DNA of 64,000 nt from CAWGJF01 sp963715745 (lineage in GTDB: Bacteria; Bacteroidota; Ignavibacteria; Ignavibacteriales; Ignavibacteriaceae), in assembly GCA_963715745.1 (NCBI GenBank), contig OY970271.1, positions 2,976,001-3,040,000 on the forward strand, written 5' to 3'. This document shows, piece after piece, positions 54,093-62,194 of the stretch (its first letter is position 1; every line of letters starts with the position of its first letter). Under the pieces are notes generated by a model. It saw only the letters and a list, made by a program, of their open reading frames with translations, was not told where the DNA came from and searched no databases. The translations under genes and the position numbers were made by a program.

Positions 54093-55139
54093 ATGAATCC
54101 TATTCATAAAATTAAATTTGCGGCTGCAATCACTTTGTTTGCCGGATCATTCATTCTGCTGCAAAGCTGCGGTAAAGATGAACAGACAGAAAAAAGTATG
54201 ACACAAATCCAGCAGGAGGAAGGGATACCGGTTAAAGTTTCTGAAGTTAAGCTTCAGCCATTTGAAAAATATCTCAGCTTTTATTCTAACCTTACCGGAA
54301 TTAAAGAAGCAACCCGTGGAGCAATTGTAGGCGGAAAAATTGAAAAGATAAATTTTAAAGTCGGTGATTTTATAAAAGAAGACCAGGTAGTAGTTCAGTT
54401 CCCTACTGATCATCTTGCTGCACAATATGAACAGGCAAAGTCCGCCTTTGAAATTTCGGAGAAAACTTATGAAAGAATGAAAGCATTGCTGAAAGCCGGT
54501 GAGACTGCACAGGCAAACTTTGATGCTGCAGAAACTCAATACCTAGTTGCCAAATCAAATTTCCAGGCGGCAAAAGATATGATTTTTATCGATGCTCCTT
54601 TTGATGGTTATCTTGTGGATTTAAAAGTTAATGAAGGCGACAATGTAAAAAGCGATACACATCTTTTTACAATTGCTCAGCTTTATAAAATGAAAGCGAA
54701 AGTTTGGGTAACAGATAAAGAAATCAATTTCATAAAAAAAGGAATGAGTGCCGAAATAACTTATAACAATAAAACATACACCGGCAAGGTTACGGACGTA
54801 TCACTCGGAATCGATCCTATGAAGCAGGCTTTTTATGCAGAAATTGAATTTCCTAATCCAAAAATGGAATTAAAAAACGGTTTAACAGTTGAACCAAAAA
54901 TTCTCGTTTATCAAAATAAAGACGCGATTATCATTCCAAGAAACCTGGTTCAGAATGATGAAAAAGGAACTTTTGTTTTTGTTGAGCAGAATGGAAAGGC
55001 TCTTAAGAAATATATTACAAACGGAATGGATTCGGGAATTGAATATGAAGTAACAAAAGGATTGAATAAAGGAGAAAAGCTTATTACGCAGGGAGGCACA
55101 CAACTAACTGATAGTGCTAAAGTAAATGTGATTCAATAA
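54093..55139 (+). CDS. RND efflux periplasmic adaptor (membrane fusion protein), lipoprotein
   Basis: A 348-residue adaptor with a lipobox-like LLQSC near residue 26. The lipoyl/barrel-sandwich halves (about 60-100, 160-190; IVGGKIEKINFKVGDFIKEDQVV and DAPFDGYLVDLKVNEGDNVKS) flank a short coiled hairpin (AKSAFEISEKTYERMKALLK). A beta-barrel and membrane-proximal domain follow. It bridges the outer-membrane channel and the pump. Confidence 0.9.
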   Translation: MNPIHKIKFAAAITLFAGSFILLQSCGKDEQTEKSMTQIQQEEGIPVKVSEVKLQPFEKYLSFYSNLTGIKEATRGAIVGGKIEKINFKVGDFIKEDQVVVQFPTDHLAAQYEQAKSAFEISEKTYERMKALLKAGETAQANFDAAETQYLVAKSNFQAAKDMIFIDAPFDGYLVDLKVNEGDNVKSDTHLFTIAQLYKMKAKVWVTDKEINFIKKGMSAEITYNNKTYTGKVTDVSLGIDPMKQAFYAEIEFPNPKMELKNGLTVEPKILVYQNKDAIIIPRNLVQNDEKGTFVFVEQNGKALKKYITNGMDSGIEYEVTKGLNKGEKLITQGGTQLTDSAKVNVIQ

Positions 55140-55154
55140 AAGGGGAATCTGAAA

Positions 55155-58100
55155 ATGTTTCTTGCAAAATTATCTATTAATCGCCCGGTACTAACATCCG
55201 TTGGTATATTAATTTTCCTGATATTCGGGGCGCTGGCTTACTTTACTCTTAATCTTAATCTTCAGCCTGATGTTGAAATTCCTTACGTCACCATTCAAAC
55301 AATTTATCCGGGCGCAAATCCAAAAGAAATCGAAACTCTTATTACAAAAAAAATTGAAGATGTTATCTCAACAGTAAGTCAGGTTGAAAGAATAGAATCA
55401 TATTCACTTGATGGTGTTTCAATTATAATTATGGAATTCAATCTTAAGAAGAACGTGAATGTTGCTAACCAGGAAGTGAAAGATAAAGTTGATGAAATAA
55501 TTAATGATCTTCCTGATGATGCTGAAGCACCAATTGTACAAAAAGTTGATTTAAGACAATTCCCTGTTGTTGATGTTATTTTGAGCGGTGATCTTGATGC
55601 ACGGGCACTTTATGAAATAGCTGATAAGCAGTTAAAAGACCGTTTTGCTCAGATACAAGGAGTTGCTAAAGTTCAAATAACCGGCGGACAGGAAAGAGAA
55701 ATCAGGATTGTGCTGGATAACCGCACTGTTTATGAAAACATCATTTCACTTCCACAGCTAACGCAGGTTCTTGCTGCTCACAATATGGATATTCCCGGAG
55801 GTTATTTTCAGATCGGTGACCAGGAATATACCGTTAGGTTAAGTGGCCAGTTTGACAGCACCGAAACTATTAAAGAAATTGAAGTACCTACAGCTTTCGG
55901 AACAAAAAAAATAAGACAATTTGCACAGGTGATTGATGGCGGAAAGGATATCCGCCAGAGATCAATTTATTTTAATGTGAAAGATAATTTCAGGAATGAA
56001 AATGTTGTTAGACTCGGAATTGTTAAAAGTACTGAAGGAAATATTGTTGAAGTTGCCGAAGCTGTGAGAAATACTCTTCCAGAAATTCAGGCTACTCTGC
56101 CAGGTGGAACTAATCTCGAAATAGTAAACGATGAATCAGACTTTGTTAAAGCAAGCGTAAATGATACGATGAGCAATATAATCCTTGGGGTTTTGTTTAC
56201 AGGAATTATTCTTCTCCTGTTTTTACATGACATTCGATCAACTTTTATTGTTGCTCTATCAATGCCGACTTCAATCATTTCTACTTTCTTTTTATTGAAA
56301 GCATTCGGATTATCACTCAATATGATGACTTTGATGGGGCTTTCCGTTTCAGTCGGTGTGCTGGTGGCAAACTCAATTGTGGTGCTGGAAAACATCTTCA
56401 GGTATAGGAAGATGGGCGAAAGCATGAGAATGGCTGCCTACAAGGGAACAAGTGAAATGACCGTAGCAGTGCTTGCTGCAACTTTAACCAACCTTGTTGT
56501 TTTTATGCCAATAGCTAATATGTCTTCAATGGTTGGTTTGTGGTTGAGTGAACTAGCTCTCGCCGCTGTTTTCGCTACAATTTTTTCACTGTTGATGTCT
56601 TTTACGCTTACACCTATGCTTGCTTCAATCATTTTGAAGAAGGAACACAAACCCGGCAGAATTGCAACATTTATTACCTCACTTGAAGATAAACAAACAA
56701 ATCTTTATAAAAGTTCTCTTCAGTGGGTTTTAAAATCAAAAGCAAAAAGTCTTATTGTTGTTGCTGGATCATTTATTCTTTTCATTCTTGTAATGGTTGT
56801 ATTCGCTCCACAGCTTGGATTTGAATTCCTTTCTACAATGGATGATGGAAAAATAAAAATTGAAGTGGAATTGCCTGTAGGATACAATCTTGACGCTACA
56901 GCAAATAAAGTCAGATTGATTGAGGATAAAATAAAACATCATCCGGAAGTAAAACATATACTTACTAATCTTGGAAAGCTGAGTGATCTTGATATCGGAA
57001 CTAATATGGCAAGAATCGATGTGCAGCTTGTTGACGTAAAAGAGAGAGATATAAGAATTGAAAAAATGATATCGGTTTTCGTAAAAGAACTTGCCGATAT
57101 ACCGAATGCAAAAATAAAAGTTGATGTAGCTTCTGGAATGGGAGAAGGCGGGGCTCCCGTGCAATTTTTCCTGATGGGACAAAACCAGGAAGAACTTCTT
57201 AAGTTGAAAGATGTAGTTTTATCAAAAATCTATGATGTTCCGGGATTGATTAATTTAGATGAAAGCTCACGAGCCGGGAAACCCGAAATTACTGTTTTCC
57301 CCTATAGAGAGAAACTAGCTGAAGCAGGAATGACAATCACAGACCTTGCTTTAACTTTGAGAGCTTCAGTTGAAGGTATTCAGTCTGCAAAATACCGTGA
57401 ACGTGGTGATGAATATGATATAACGGTAACACTTAATGATAATTCGGTAGATTCACCTGAGAAAATAGGAAATATTTCGGTTGCAACAAGGAATGGTTCT
57501 TACAGGTTATCACAACTAGCAAATGTTAGATTCACTACCGGCTACACTAAAATTCTGCACAGGGATAAATTTACATCTATCCAGTTTACAGGATCACCTG
57601 CTGCCGGAGTGCCGCTTGGAAATGTTACAGGCGAAATAGATAAAAGGATTGCGGGAATTGACCTTCCCCCCGGTTATAATTTTAAGTGGGGAGGAAATGT
57701 AAAAATGATGAACGACATGGTTTCTGATATGCTTTTTGCATTCTTTCTTGCAGTATTGCTTACATATATGCTTCTCTCTGCAATTCTTGAAAGTTTCATT
57801 CAGCCAATTTTAATTATGATTACAGTTGTTCTAGGATTGATTGGAGTTATTCTTTCGCTGTATATCACAAATATAGCATTCAATATAACCTCTCTAATGG
57901 CTATAATAATGCTGATTGGAATCGTAGTTAATAATGCAATCTTGATTCTTGATTATACAAACCAATTGCGTCGTGAAAAAGGCTATGTATCACATGACGC
58001 ACTGCTTGAAGCAGCTCCAACAAAACTGAAACCCCAGATAATGACTTCAGTTGCAATTATTTTAGGAATGCTCCCTCTTGCTTTGGGAATCGGGGAAGCA

Positions 58101-58244
58101 GGAAAAGAAATGAGAATTCCGCTCGGCGTTGTTTCAATTGGCGGGCTTATAGCTTCAACTATTTTAACTCTATATGTGATACCTGCTTTCTATTATTTAA
58201 CAACAAAGTCAACAAGATTAGAGGCAAAGGAGATGATTAAGTAG
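55155..58244 (+). CDS. RND efflux transporter lacking the canonical proton-relay residues
   Basis: A 1029-residue inner-membrane pump (HAE1/AcrB-like) with 12 helices and two large periplasmic loops. Typical parts are GALAYFTLNLNLQPDVEIPYVTIQTIYPGA and FLHDIRSTFIVALSMP. In TM4 the AcrB Asp407-Asp408 positions read Ala405-Asn406 (SVGVLVANSIVVLENIF), and in TM10 the Lys940 position is Asn926 (IVVNNAILILDYTNQ). All three usual proton-relay residues are therefore changed while the rest of the fold is intact. Proton coupling must use other residues or the pump may work differently. Confidence 0.92.
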   Translation: MFLAKLSINRPVLTSVGILIFLIFGALAYFTLNLNLQPDVEIPYVTIQTIYPGANPKEIETLITKKIEDVISTVSQVERIESYSLDGVSIIIMEFNLKKNVNVANQEVKDKVDEIINDLPDDAEAPIVQKVDLRQFPVVDVILSGDLDARALYEIADKQLKDRFAQIQGVAKVQITGGQEREIRIVLDNRTVYENIISLPQLTQVLAAHNMDIPGGYFQIGDQEYTVRLSGQFDSTETIKEIEVPTAFGTKKIRQFAQVIDGGKDIRQRSIYFNVKDNFRNENVVRLGIVKSTEGNIVEVAEAVRNTLPEIQATLPGGTNLEIVNDESDFVKASVNDTMSNIILGVLFTGIILLLFLHDIRSTFIVALSMPTSIISTFFLLKAFGLSLNMMTLMGLSVSVGVLVANSIVVLENIFRYRKMGESMRMAAYKGTSEMTVAVLAATLTNLVVFMPIANMSSMVGLWLSELALAAVFATIFSLLMSFTLTPMLASIILKKEHKPGRIATFITSLEDKQTNLYKSSLQWVLKSKAKSLIVVAGSFILFILVMVVFAPQLGFEFLSTMDDGKIKIEVELPVGYNLDATANKVRLIEDKIKHHPEVKHILTNLGKLSDLDIGTNMARIDVQLVDVKERDIRIEKMISVFVKELADIPNAKIKVDVASGMGEGGAPVQFFLMGQNQEELLKLKDVVLSKIYDVPGLINLDESSRAGKPEITVFPYREKLAEAGMTITDLALTLRASVEGIQSAKYRERGDEYDITVTLNDNSVDSPEKIGNISVATRNGSYRLSQLANVRFTTGYTKILHRDKFTSIQFTGSPAAGVPLGNVTGEIDKRIAGIDLPPGYNFKWGGNVKMMNDMVSDMLFAFFLAVLLTYMLLSAILESFIQPILIMITVVLGLIGVILSLYITNIAFNITSLMAIIMLIGIVVNNAILILDYTNQLRREKGYVSHDALLEAAPTKLKPQIMTSVAIILGMLPLALGIGEAGKEMRIPLGVVSIGGLIASTILTLYVIPAFYYLTTKSTRLEAKEMIK

Positions 58245-58495
58245 AATTCAAAGGAAATTATTTTTAATTGATTCTAATTTATCAGAAAAAATTCAGATAG
58301 ATTTTAATATTTATTTAGTTAAAGACTTAATATTATTTTGTACTCATATTAACTCTTATTTAGAATATTTTGTTCTAATCATTGCCGATTAGCAAATAGT
58401 TCATTAGATTCCACTTCAAAGCTCATCACTTATTACAATCTTATCTCAGAGGGCTCAAAATAAATTTTTCAAATTCACTAACAGGAGGCACTTTT

Positions 58496-59272
58496 ATGTT
58501 TAAACCAAAATTTATCCTTTTTCTTCTTATTGGATTCTTTATCCTAAGTCCAATAATTGCATTTGCCCAGGATGCACCAAAGGATCAACTATACTGGGTT
58601 CGTGAAGAAGTTGCAAAAGTAGATATGTGGGATAAATATGAATCAACTTCTAAAGAATGGGTTAAATTGATGACTGACGCTGGTCTTGATTTACCATATA
58701 TGTGGGCATCACAAAGAGACGATGGACATTACTATTATCTTTTCCCTTTAGATAATTATGCAGCGATTGATAAATTATCCGGAATATTTGGTGCTGCTAT
58801 TGAAAAAATTGGAAAAGAAAAGTGGGGAAAATTTACTGTTGAAAATGAAGGTAGTATGGTAACGCACAAAGATTTTATTGTAACTCGTTCAGCTAAATAT
58901 TCTTATGAGCCTAAAGAACCGAGGTTAAAACCTGAAGAAGCAAAATTTATCCACTGGATGTTTTTTCATTACAAATTAGAAAACAGAAAAGAAATAATGG
59001 ATATAATGACAGAATGGAAACAACTTTACGAAGCAAAGAATATTAAAAATGGATACACAATCTGGCTTATTGAGCTAGGATTGGATAATAACATGATAGC
59101 TTTAACAGAAAACTATAAAGATGGTGCAGATTTTTATTCAGCAACAGCAGAAGATAATGCTACGATGGAAGCTGAAGCAAATGCACTCTGGTCAAAAATG
59201 TCAAAATATATTGTTTCTGTTGAAAACAAGTATGGTAATCAAAGACCGGATCTTGGATTTGAGAAAAAGTAA
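58496..59272 (+). CDS. Exported protein of unknown function, probably two ferredoxin-like halves
   Basis: A 258-residue exported protein. Signal peptide about 1-24 (ending AFAQD). The mature part appears to be two related halves (about 30-125 and 140-245), each with a helix-rich WDKYESTSKEWVKL- or EIMDIMTEWKQLYE-type segment followed by strands. That layout is seen in dimeric alpha/beta-barrel (ferredoxin-like) proteins such as NIPSNAP or ABM families; this is a guess from pattern, not a family match. It has a strong Shine-Dalgarno (AGGAGG) and its own intrinsic terminator, suggesting strong expression. It is next to DUF4242 genes. Confidence 0.75.
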   Translation: MFKPKFILFLLIGFFILSPIIAFAQDAPKDQLYWVREEVAKVDMWDKYESTSKEWVKLMTDAGLDLPYMWASQRDDGHYYYLFPLDNYAAIDKLSGIFGAAIEKIGKEKWGKFTVENEGSMVTHKDFIVTRSAKYSYEPKEPRLKPEEAKFIHWMFFHYKLENRKEIMDIMTEWKQLYEAKNIKNGYTIWLIELGLDNNMIALTENYKDGADFYSATAEDNATMEAEANALWSKMSKYIVSVENKYGNQRPDLGFEKK

Positions 59273-59286
59273 CCTAATTATTTTTT

Positions 59287-59315
59287 AAAGTCCTCCCTGG
59301 AGGACTTTTATTTTA
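59287..59315 (+). terminator. Intrinsic terminator of the exported unknown protein gene
   Basis: AAAGTCCTCC pairs perfectly with GGAGGACTTT around a 2-base CT loop and is followed by a T-rich tail. It is 15 bases after the stop codon. Confidence 0.9.
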
Positions 59316-59588
59316 TTCAGATTCACTTCTATTTATTTCTATTTGTTTTATTTGTTTCAATATCTTTAGCCAATACAATTCTCAATTAAATTTTACTTGC
59401 AAAATATGAACATAATTCACCTGGCTATTAGATGATTATTTTGTTAGGTATAAATGCTTGCAAATGATTATTTTAATTTTTAGTTTCACCTTGATTTATC
59501 CATAGGATCTTTTTTCGGTTTTTAATTTCAAATTTTTAAGATCTCATTTTTACACACTCTTTTATTTAAAATAATTGAAAAATTTATT

Positions 59589-60377
59589 ATGCCATTATAC
59601 ATGGATCGTCATGATAGTTTGAACGCGACTGCCAAATCACTTGCTAAAGCTCATCAACTTGATATTGCTATCCAGGAAAAGTACAGTTGTAAAGCATTGA
59701 CTTACTGGTATGATGAGGGCAAGCAAATTGCTTTTTGCTTAATTGAAGCCCCTCATAAAATAGCAGTTGAAGAGATGCATAGAAATTCACACGGTTTAGT
59801 ACCCCATCAGATAATAGAAGTTCAAAGTAATTTAGTAGAATATTTTTTAGGACGCATTTCCGATCCTGAATCATCAAAAAGTCATGAACAGTTTATTAAT
59901 GAAACTGCTTTTAGATCAATTATGTACATTAATTGCAATTGCTTTTTAAGCGGTGCCGGTGATGAAAATATAAATCATTTAGGAATGAATGAAATTCTGA
60001 ATAACATTATTAGGCCCGCTATAAATGAATTTGGTGGAATTGAAGTTAAAATAAATTATGAAGGATTTATGGTTTCTTTTACCTCTGTTAAAAAATCAAT
60101 TAAGTGTGGCTTAAAAATACAATCAAGTGTAAAAGAAATTAATCACACCAAGAAAGGAATCAGAATTAATATATCAATAGGCTTAAGTACAGGATATCCT
60201 GTAACTGATAAAGAGGATCTTTTTGGCGAAACAATTCTCCTTGCAAAACGTATGTGTGAGATAGCCGGTGAAAACAAAATTACTGCTTCTTCAGCATATA
60301 AAAATTTACTTGAATACGAATCTTACATCGAAAAAGGTATAATCAGGACTATTAATCGTTCTGAAGAAAACTTTTAA
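59589..60377 (+). CDS. DUF4242 domain joined to a degenerate class III cyclase-like domain (5' part of a split regulator)
   Basis: A 262-residue product. The N-terminus (1 to about 85) is a DUF4242/SCO4226-like domain (MPLYMDRHDSLN, QEKYSCKALTYWYDEGKQIAFCLIEAPHK, HRNSHGLVPHQIIEV). The rest (about 105-255) has the class III cyclase fold pattern (INISIGLSTGYPVTDKEDLFGETILLAKRMCEIAG) but lacks the metal-binding Asp residues and the N-R catalytic pair, so it is a sensory relic. It ends at TAA 60375-60377. A -1 shift at the T run 60372-60375 would join it seamlessly to the AraC HTH gene that follows, reading EENFLNQLMELTEQ. Confidence 0.8.
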   Translation: MPLYMDRHDSLNATAKSLAKAHQLDIAIQEKYSCKALTYWYDEGKQIAFCLIEAPHKIAVEEMHRNSHGLVPHQIIEVQSNLVEYFLGRISDPESSKSHEQFINETAFRSIMYINCNCFLSGAGDENINHLGMNEILNNIIRPAINEFGGIEVKINYEGFMVSFTSVKKSIKCGLKIQSSVKEINHTKKGIRINISIGLSTGYPVTDKEDLFGETILLAKRMCEIAGENKITASSAYKNLLEYESYIEKGIIRTINRSEENF

Positions 60378-60382
60378 ATCAA

Positions 60383-60685
60383 TTGATGGAATTAACAGAG
60401 CAGATATGGAATGATGCTGAAGTTAACATCGATACCTACTCCAAAAAATTAGGATATAGCAAAGCACAGTTATATCGAAAAACAATTTCTTTAACAGGAA
60501 CTTCTCCTAATAATTTTTTAAGAAATTACCGGTTGAATAAAGCTTTAAAATTAATTGAGGAGAAAAATTTTAATATCTCAGAAATAGCATTTGAGTCAGG
60601 ATTCAACAGTCCATCTTACTTTTCCAAGTGTTTCCAAAAACGGTTTGGAATCTTGCCATCAGATTTTTCTAATACTATTGTGTAA
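60383..60685 (+). CDS. AraC-type HTH DNA-binding domain (3' part of a split regulator)
   Basis: A 100-residue AraC-type DNA-binding domain: two HTH motifs, IDTYSKKLGYSKAQLYRKTI and ISEIAFESGFNSPSYFSKCF, ending KRFGILPSDF. The nominal start is TTG 60383, with ATG at 60386 more likely if translated alone. It lies in the -1 frame relative to the preceding gene, whose final residues run straight on into it if one base is re-read. Either a sequencing or real frameshift broke one gene, or the two are separately translated. As drawn it has no sensor domain of its own. Confidence 0.75.
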   Translation: MMELTEQIWNDAEVNIDTYSKKLGYSKAQLYRKTISLTGTSPNNFLRNYRLNKALKLIEEKNFNISEIAFESGFNSPSYFSKCFQKRFGILPSDFSNTIV

Positions 60686-60875
60686 TTTTTCACATTTCCT
60701 ACCTTTTCGCATCCGGATGAAATAATAATACTATTCTTTGAGACAATTGTTGCAGATAAACAATTGTTTTAAGTATATAATTGAGTTACAGAAAGTATTT
60801 ATATACACAAATTATTTAGTACGATAAAGCTTTCTAATTTTAATAAAATCCAACCATCAAATCATCGGAGGTCTT

Positions 60876-61241
60876 ATGAAAATTTTCCAGTTTTTGATTT
60901 TGGCTTTGCCGTTAGCCCTAATGTTTGCAGGTGTCAACCTGGCACAAGAAAGCAGTAAAAAAGTAGTTATTCACAGATATCTTGTAGAAAGGACCTTTCC
61001 TAAGGGACTAGAGATACCTGTGAATATGGAAGGTAGTAGTATGTGCCTTAATGTTGTATCAAATAATGCAGAAGATAATGTAACATGGGTGCATTCCTAT
61101 GTTACAATTGATCATAAAAAAACATTCTGTATTTATGATGCCCCATCACCGGAAGCTATAAGAAAAGCTGCAGATAAAAACGGTTTACCGGTAGATAATA
61201 TTATAGAGGTAAGCGTTCTAGATCCTTACTTTTACAGATAA
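60876..61241 (+). CDS. Exported DUF4242 protein (SCO4226-like)
   Basis: A 121-residue exported protein: signal peptide (about 1-23, ending NLAQE) followed by a single DUF4242 domain with HRYLVERTFPKGL, NVTWVHSYVTIDHKKTFCIYDAPSPEAIRKAADKNGLPVDNI and VSVLDPYFYR. The family includes the nickel-binding SCO4226; histidine positions in HRYLVE and TWVHSY could bind metal. A strong CGGAGG precedes the ATG. Its domain also begins the regulator upstream, suggesting that sensor and effector recognise the same ligand. Confidence 0.88.
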   Translation: MKIFQFLILALPLALMFAGVNLAQESSKKVVIHRYLVERTFPKGLEIPVNMEGSSMCLNVVSNNAEDNVTWVHSYVTIDHKKTFCIYDAPSPEAIRKAADKNGLPVDNIIEVSVLDPYFYR

Positions 61242-61556
61242 AAATGTCATCAATAAATGCAGAGGTGTAAGTTTTTACGCTTCTGCATTTTAAATTTACT
61301 GTGGTGCATCAGCTGTATATTTTTTCTTCACTTTTTCTTCAGTTTCGATATCCTTCACTCCGGAAATTCTTTGAGCTAACGATTTACCATCCAACTTACG
61401 GATTTGAAGTGTTTCAAAAATAAATCAGGGACTAAAACAAAGGATGACGATCAGACTATCAATTAGTCAATCAATAAGGCTTCATACTCACTTCAAAATC
61501 TTGTAAATTGCAATTAGAAAAACTTTTAAAATATTTCAAAAATAACTTTACAATCT
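61242..61556. other. Gap between DUF4242 gene and MNT/HEPN pair, with a transketolase 3'-end fragment
   Basis: A 315-base gap. From 61296 to 61417 it carries a diverged copy of the transketolase 3' end (listed as pseudogene); the remaining 140 bases up to the antitoxin start are A/T-rich with no recognised feature. There is no clear terminator. Confidence 0.6.
61296..61417 (-). pseudogene. Detached 3'-end fragment of a transketolase gene
   Basis: 122 bases align without gaps to the transketolase 3' end at 62195-62316, with about 14 mismatches counted by eye. Translated on the minus strand it still reads the last 40 codons in frame (from LQIRKLDGKSLAQRISG to KKKYTADAPQ, then TAA), with mostly synonymous or conservative changes. 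It has no start and an in-frame stop upstream. It is separated from the intact gene by the MNT/HEPN genes and is most simply the old end of the gene displaced by an insertion. Confidence 0.9.
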
Positions 61557-61859
61557 ATGCTTTCACAAAGCCAAGTAATAAAACTGATAAGAGAAAACTT
61601 CGACTATCTTTCATCTGAATATGGGATCACTAAAATCGGACTTTTCGGTTCTTATGCAAACAGTGAGTTTACGGAAGGTAGCGATATTGATCTAATGGTC
61701 GAGCTGCAAAAACCTATTGGATTCAAATTTTTAAGTTTGATTGAATACCTGGAAAGCTTACTTGGAACCAGCGTAGATGTTATGACAAAGGACGGACTTG
61801 AGAACATAAGAATTAAATCTGTAGCAAATGACATAAAAAGGAATTTAATTTATGTCTAA
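61557..61859 (+). CDS. mntA: MntA-type nucleotidyltransferase antitoxin
   Basis: A 100-residue minimal nucleotidyltransferase of type VII toxin-antitoxin systems. The catalytic motif GS-x10-DxD is present (Gly31-Ser32, Asp43, Asp45 in GSYANSEFTEGSDIDL). Such MntA proteins transfer AMP to a tyrosine of the partner HEPN toxin, blocking it. It overlaps the HepT gene by 8 bases, the usual arrangement. Confidence 0.9.
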   Translation: MLSQSQVIKLIRENFDYLSSEYGITKIGLFGSYANSEFTEGSDIDLMVELQKPIGFKFLSLIEYLESLLGTSVDVMTKDGLENIRIKSVANDIKRNLIYV

Positions 61860-62190
61860 GAGAAAAGATGAAGACTTAGTAGGCGATATTGTTGAAGCCA
61901 TTAACAGGATAAACACTTATACAGCTGGCTTAAGCTATGATGAATTTTTCCTGGACTCTAAATCTCAGGATGCGGTAATCAGAAATCTGGAAATTTTAGG
62001 TGAAGCTGTAAAATTGCTGTCGAATAATTTCAGAGAAAATTATCCCGATTTACCCTGGAAAGAAATTTCAGGAACCAGAGATAAACTTATCCACGATTAT
62101 TTTGGAGTGAACATTGATATAGTTTGGGATATAGTTAAAAACGAGCTTCCATCAGTTTATAGAAAGATACAAGATATTATTAAACCATAA
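61852..62190 (+). CDS. hepT: HepT-type HEPN (DUF86) toxin
   Basis: A 112-residue HEPN domain RNase-type toxin. The Rx4HxY active motif is RDKLIHDY (Arg76, His81, Tyr83); Tyr83 is the expected site of modification by the antitoxin. All key residues are intact, so the pair is probably functional. Its stop is only 4 bases from the convergent end of the transketolase gene. Confidence 0.9.
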   Translation: MSKRKDEDLVGDIVEAINRINTYTAGLSYDEFFLDSKSQDAVIRNLEILGEAVKLLSNNFRENYPDLPWKEISGTRDKLIHDYFGVNIDIVWDIVKNELPSVYRKIQDIIKP

Positions 62191-62194
62191 ATCT

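Noticed and set aside
55155..58244. Heavy-metal (CzcA-type) RND assignment
   Set aside because: The TM4 acidic motif of metal pumps is missing and the adaptor is not of the metal type; drug/hydrophobe export is more likely.
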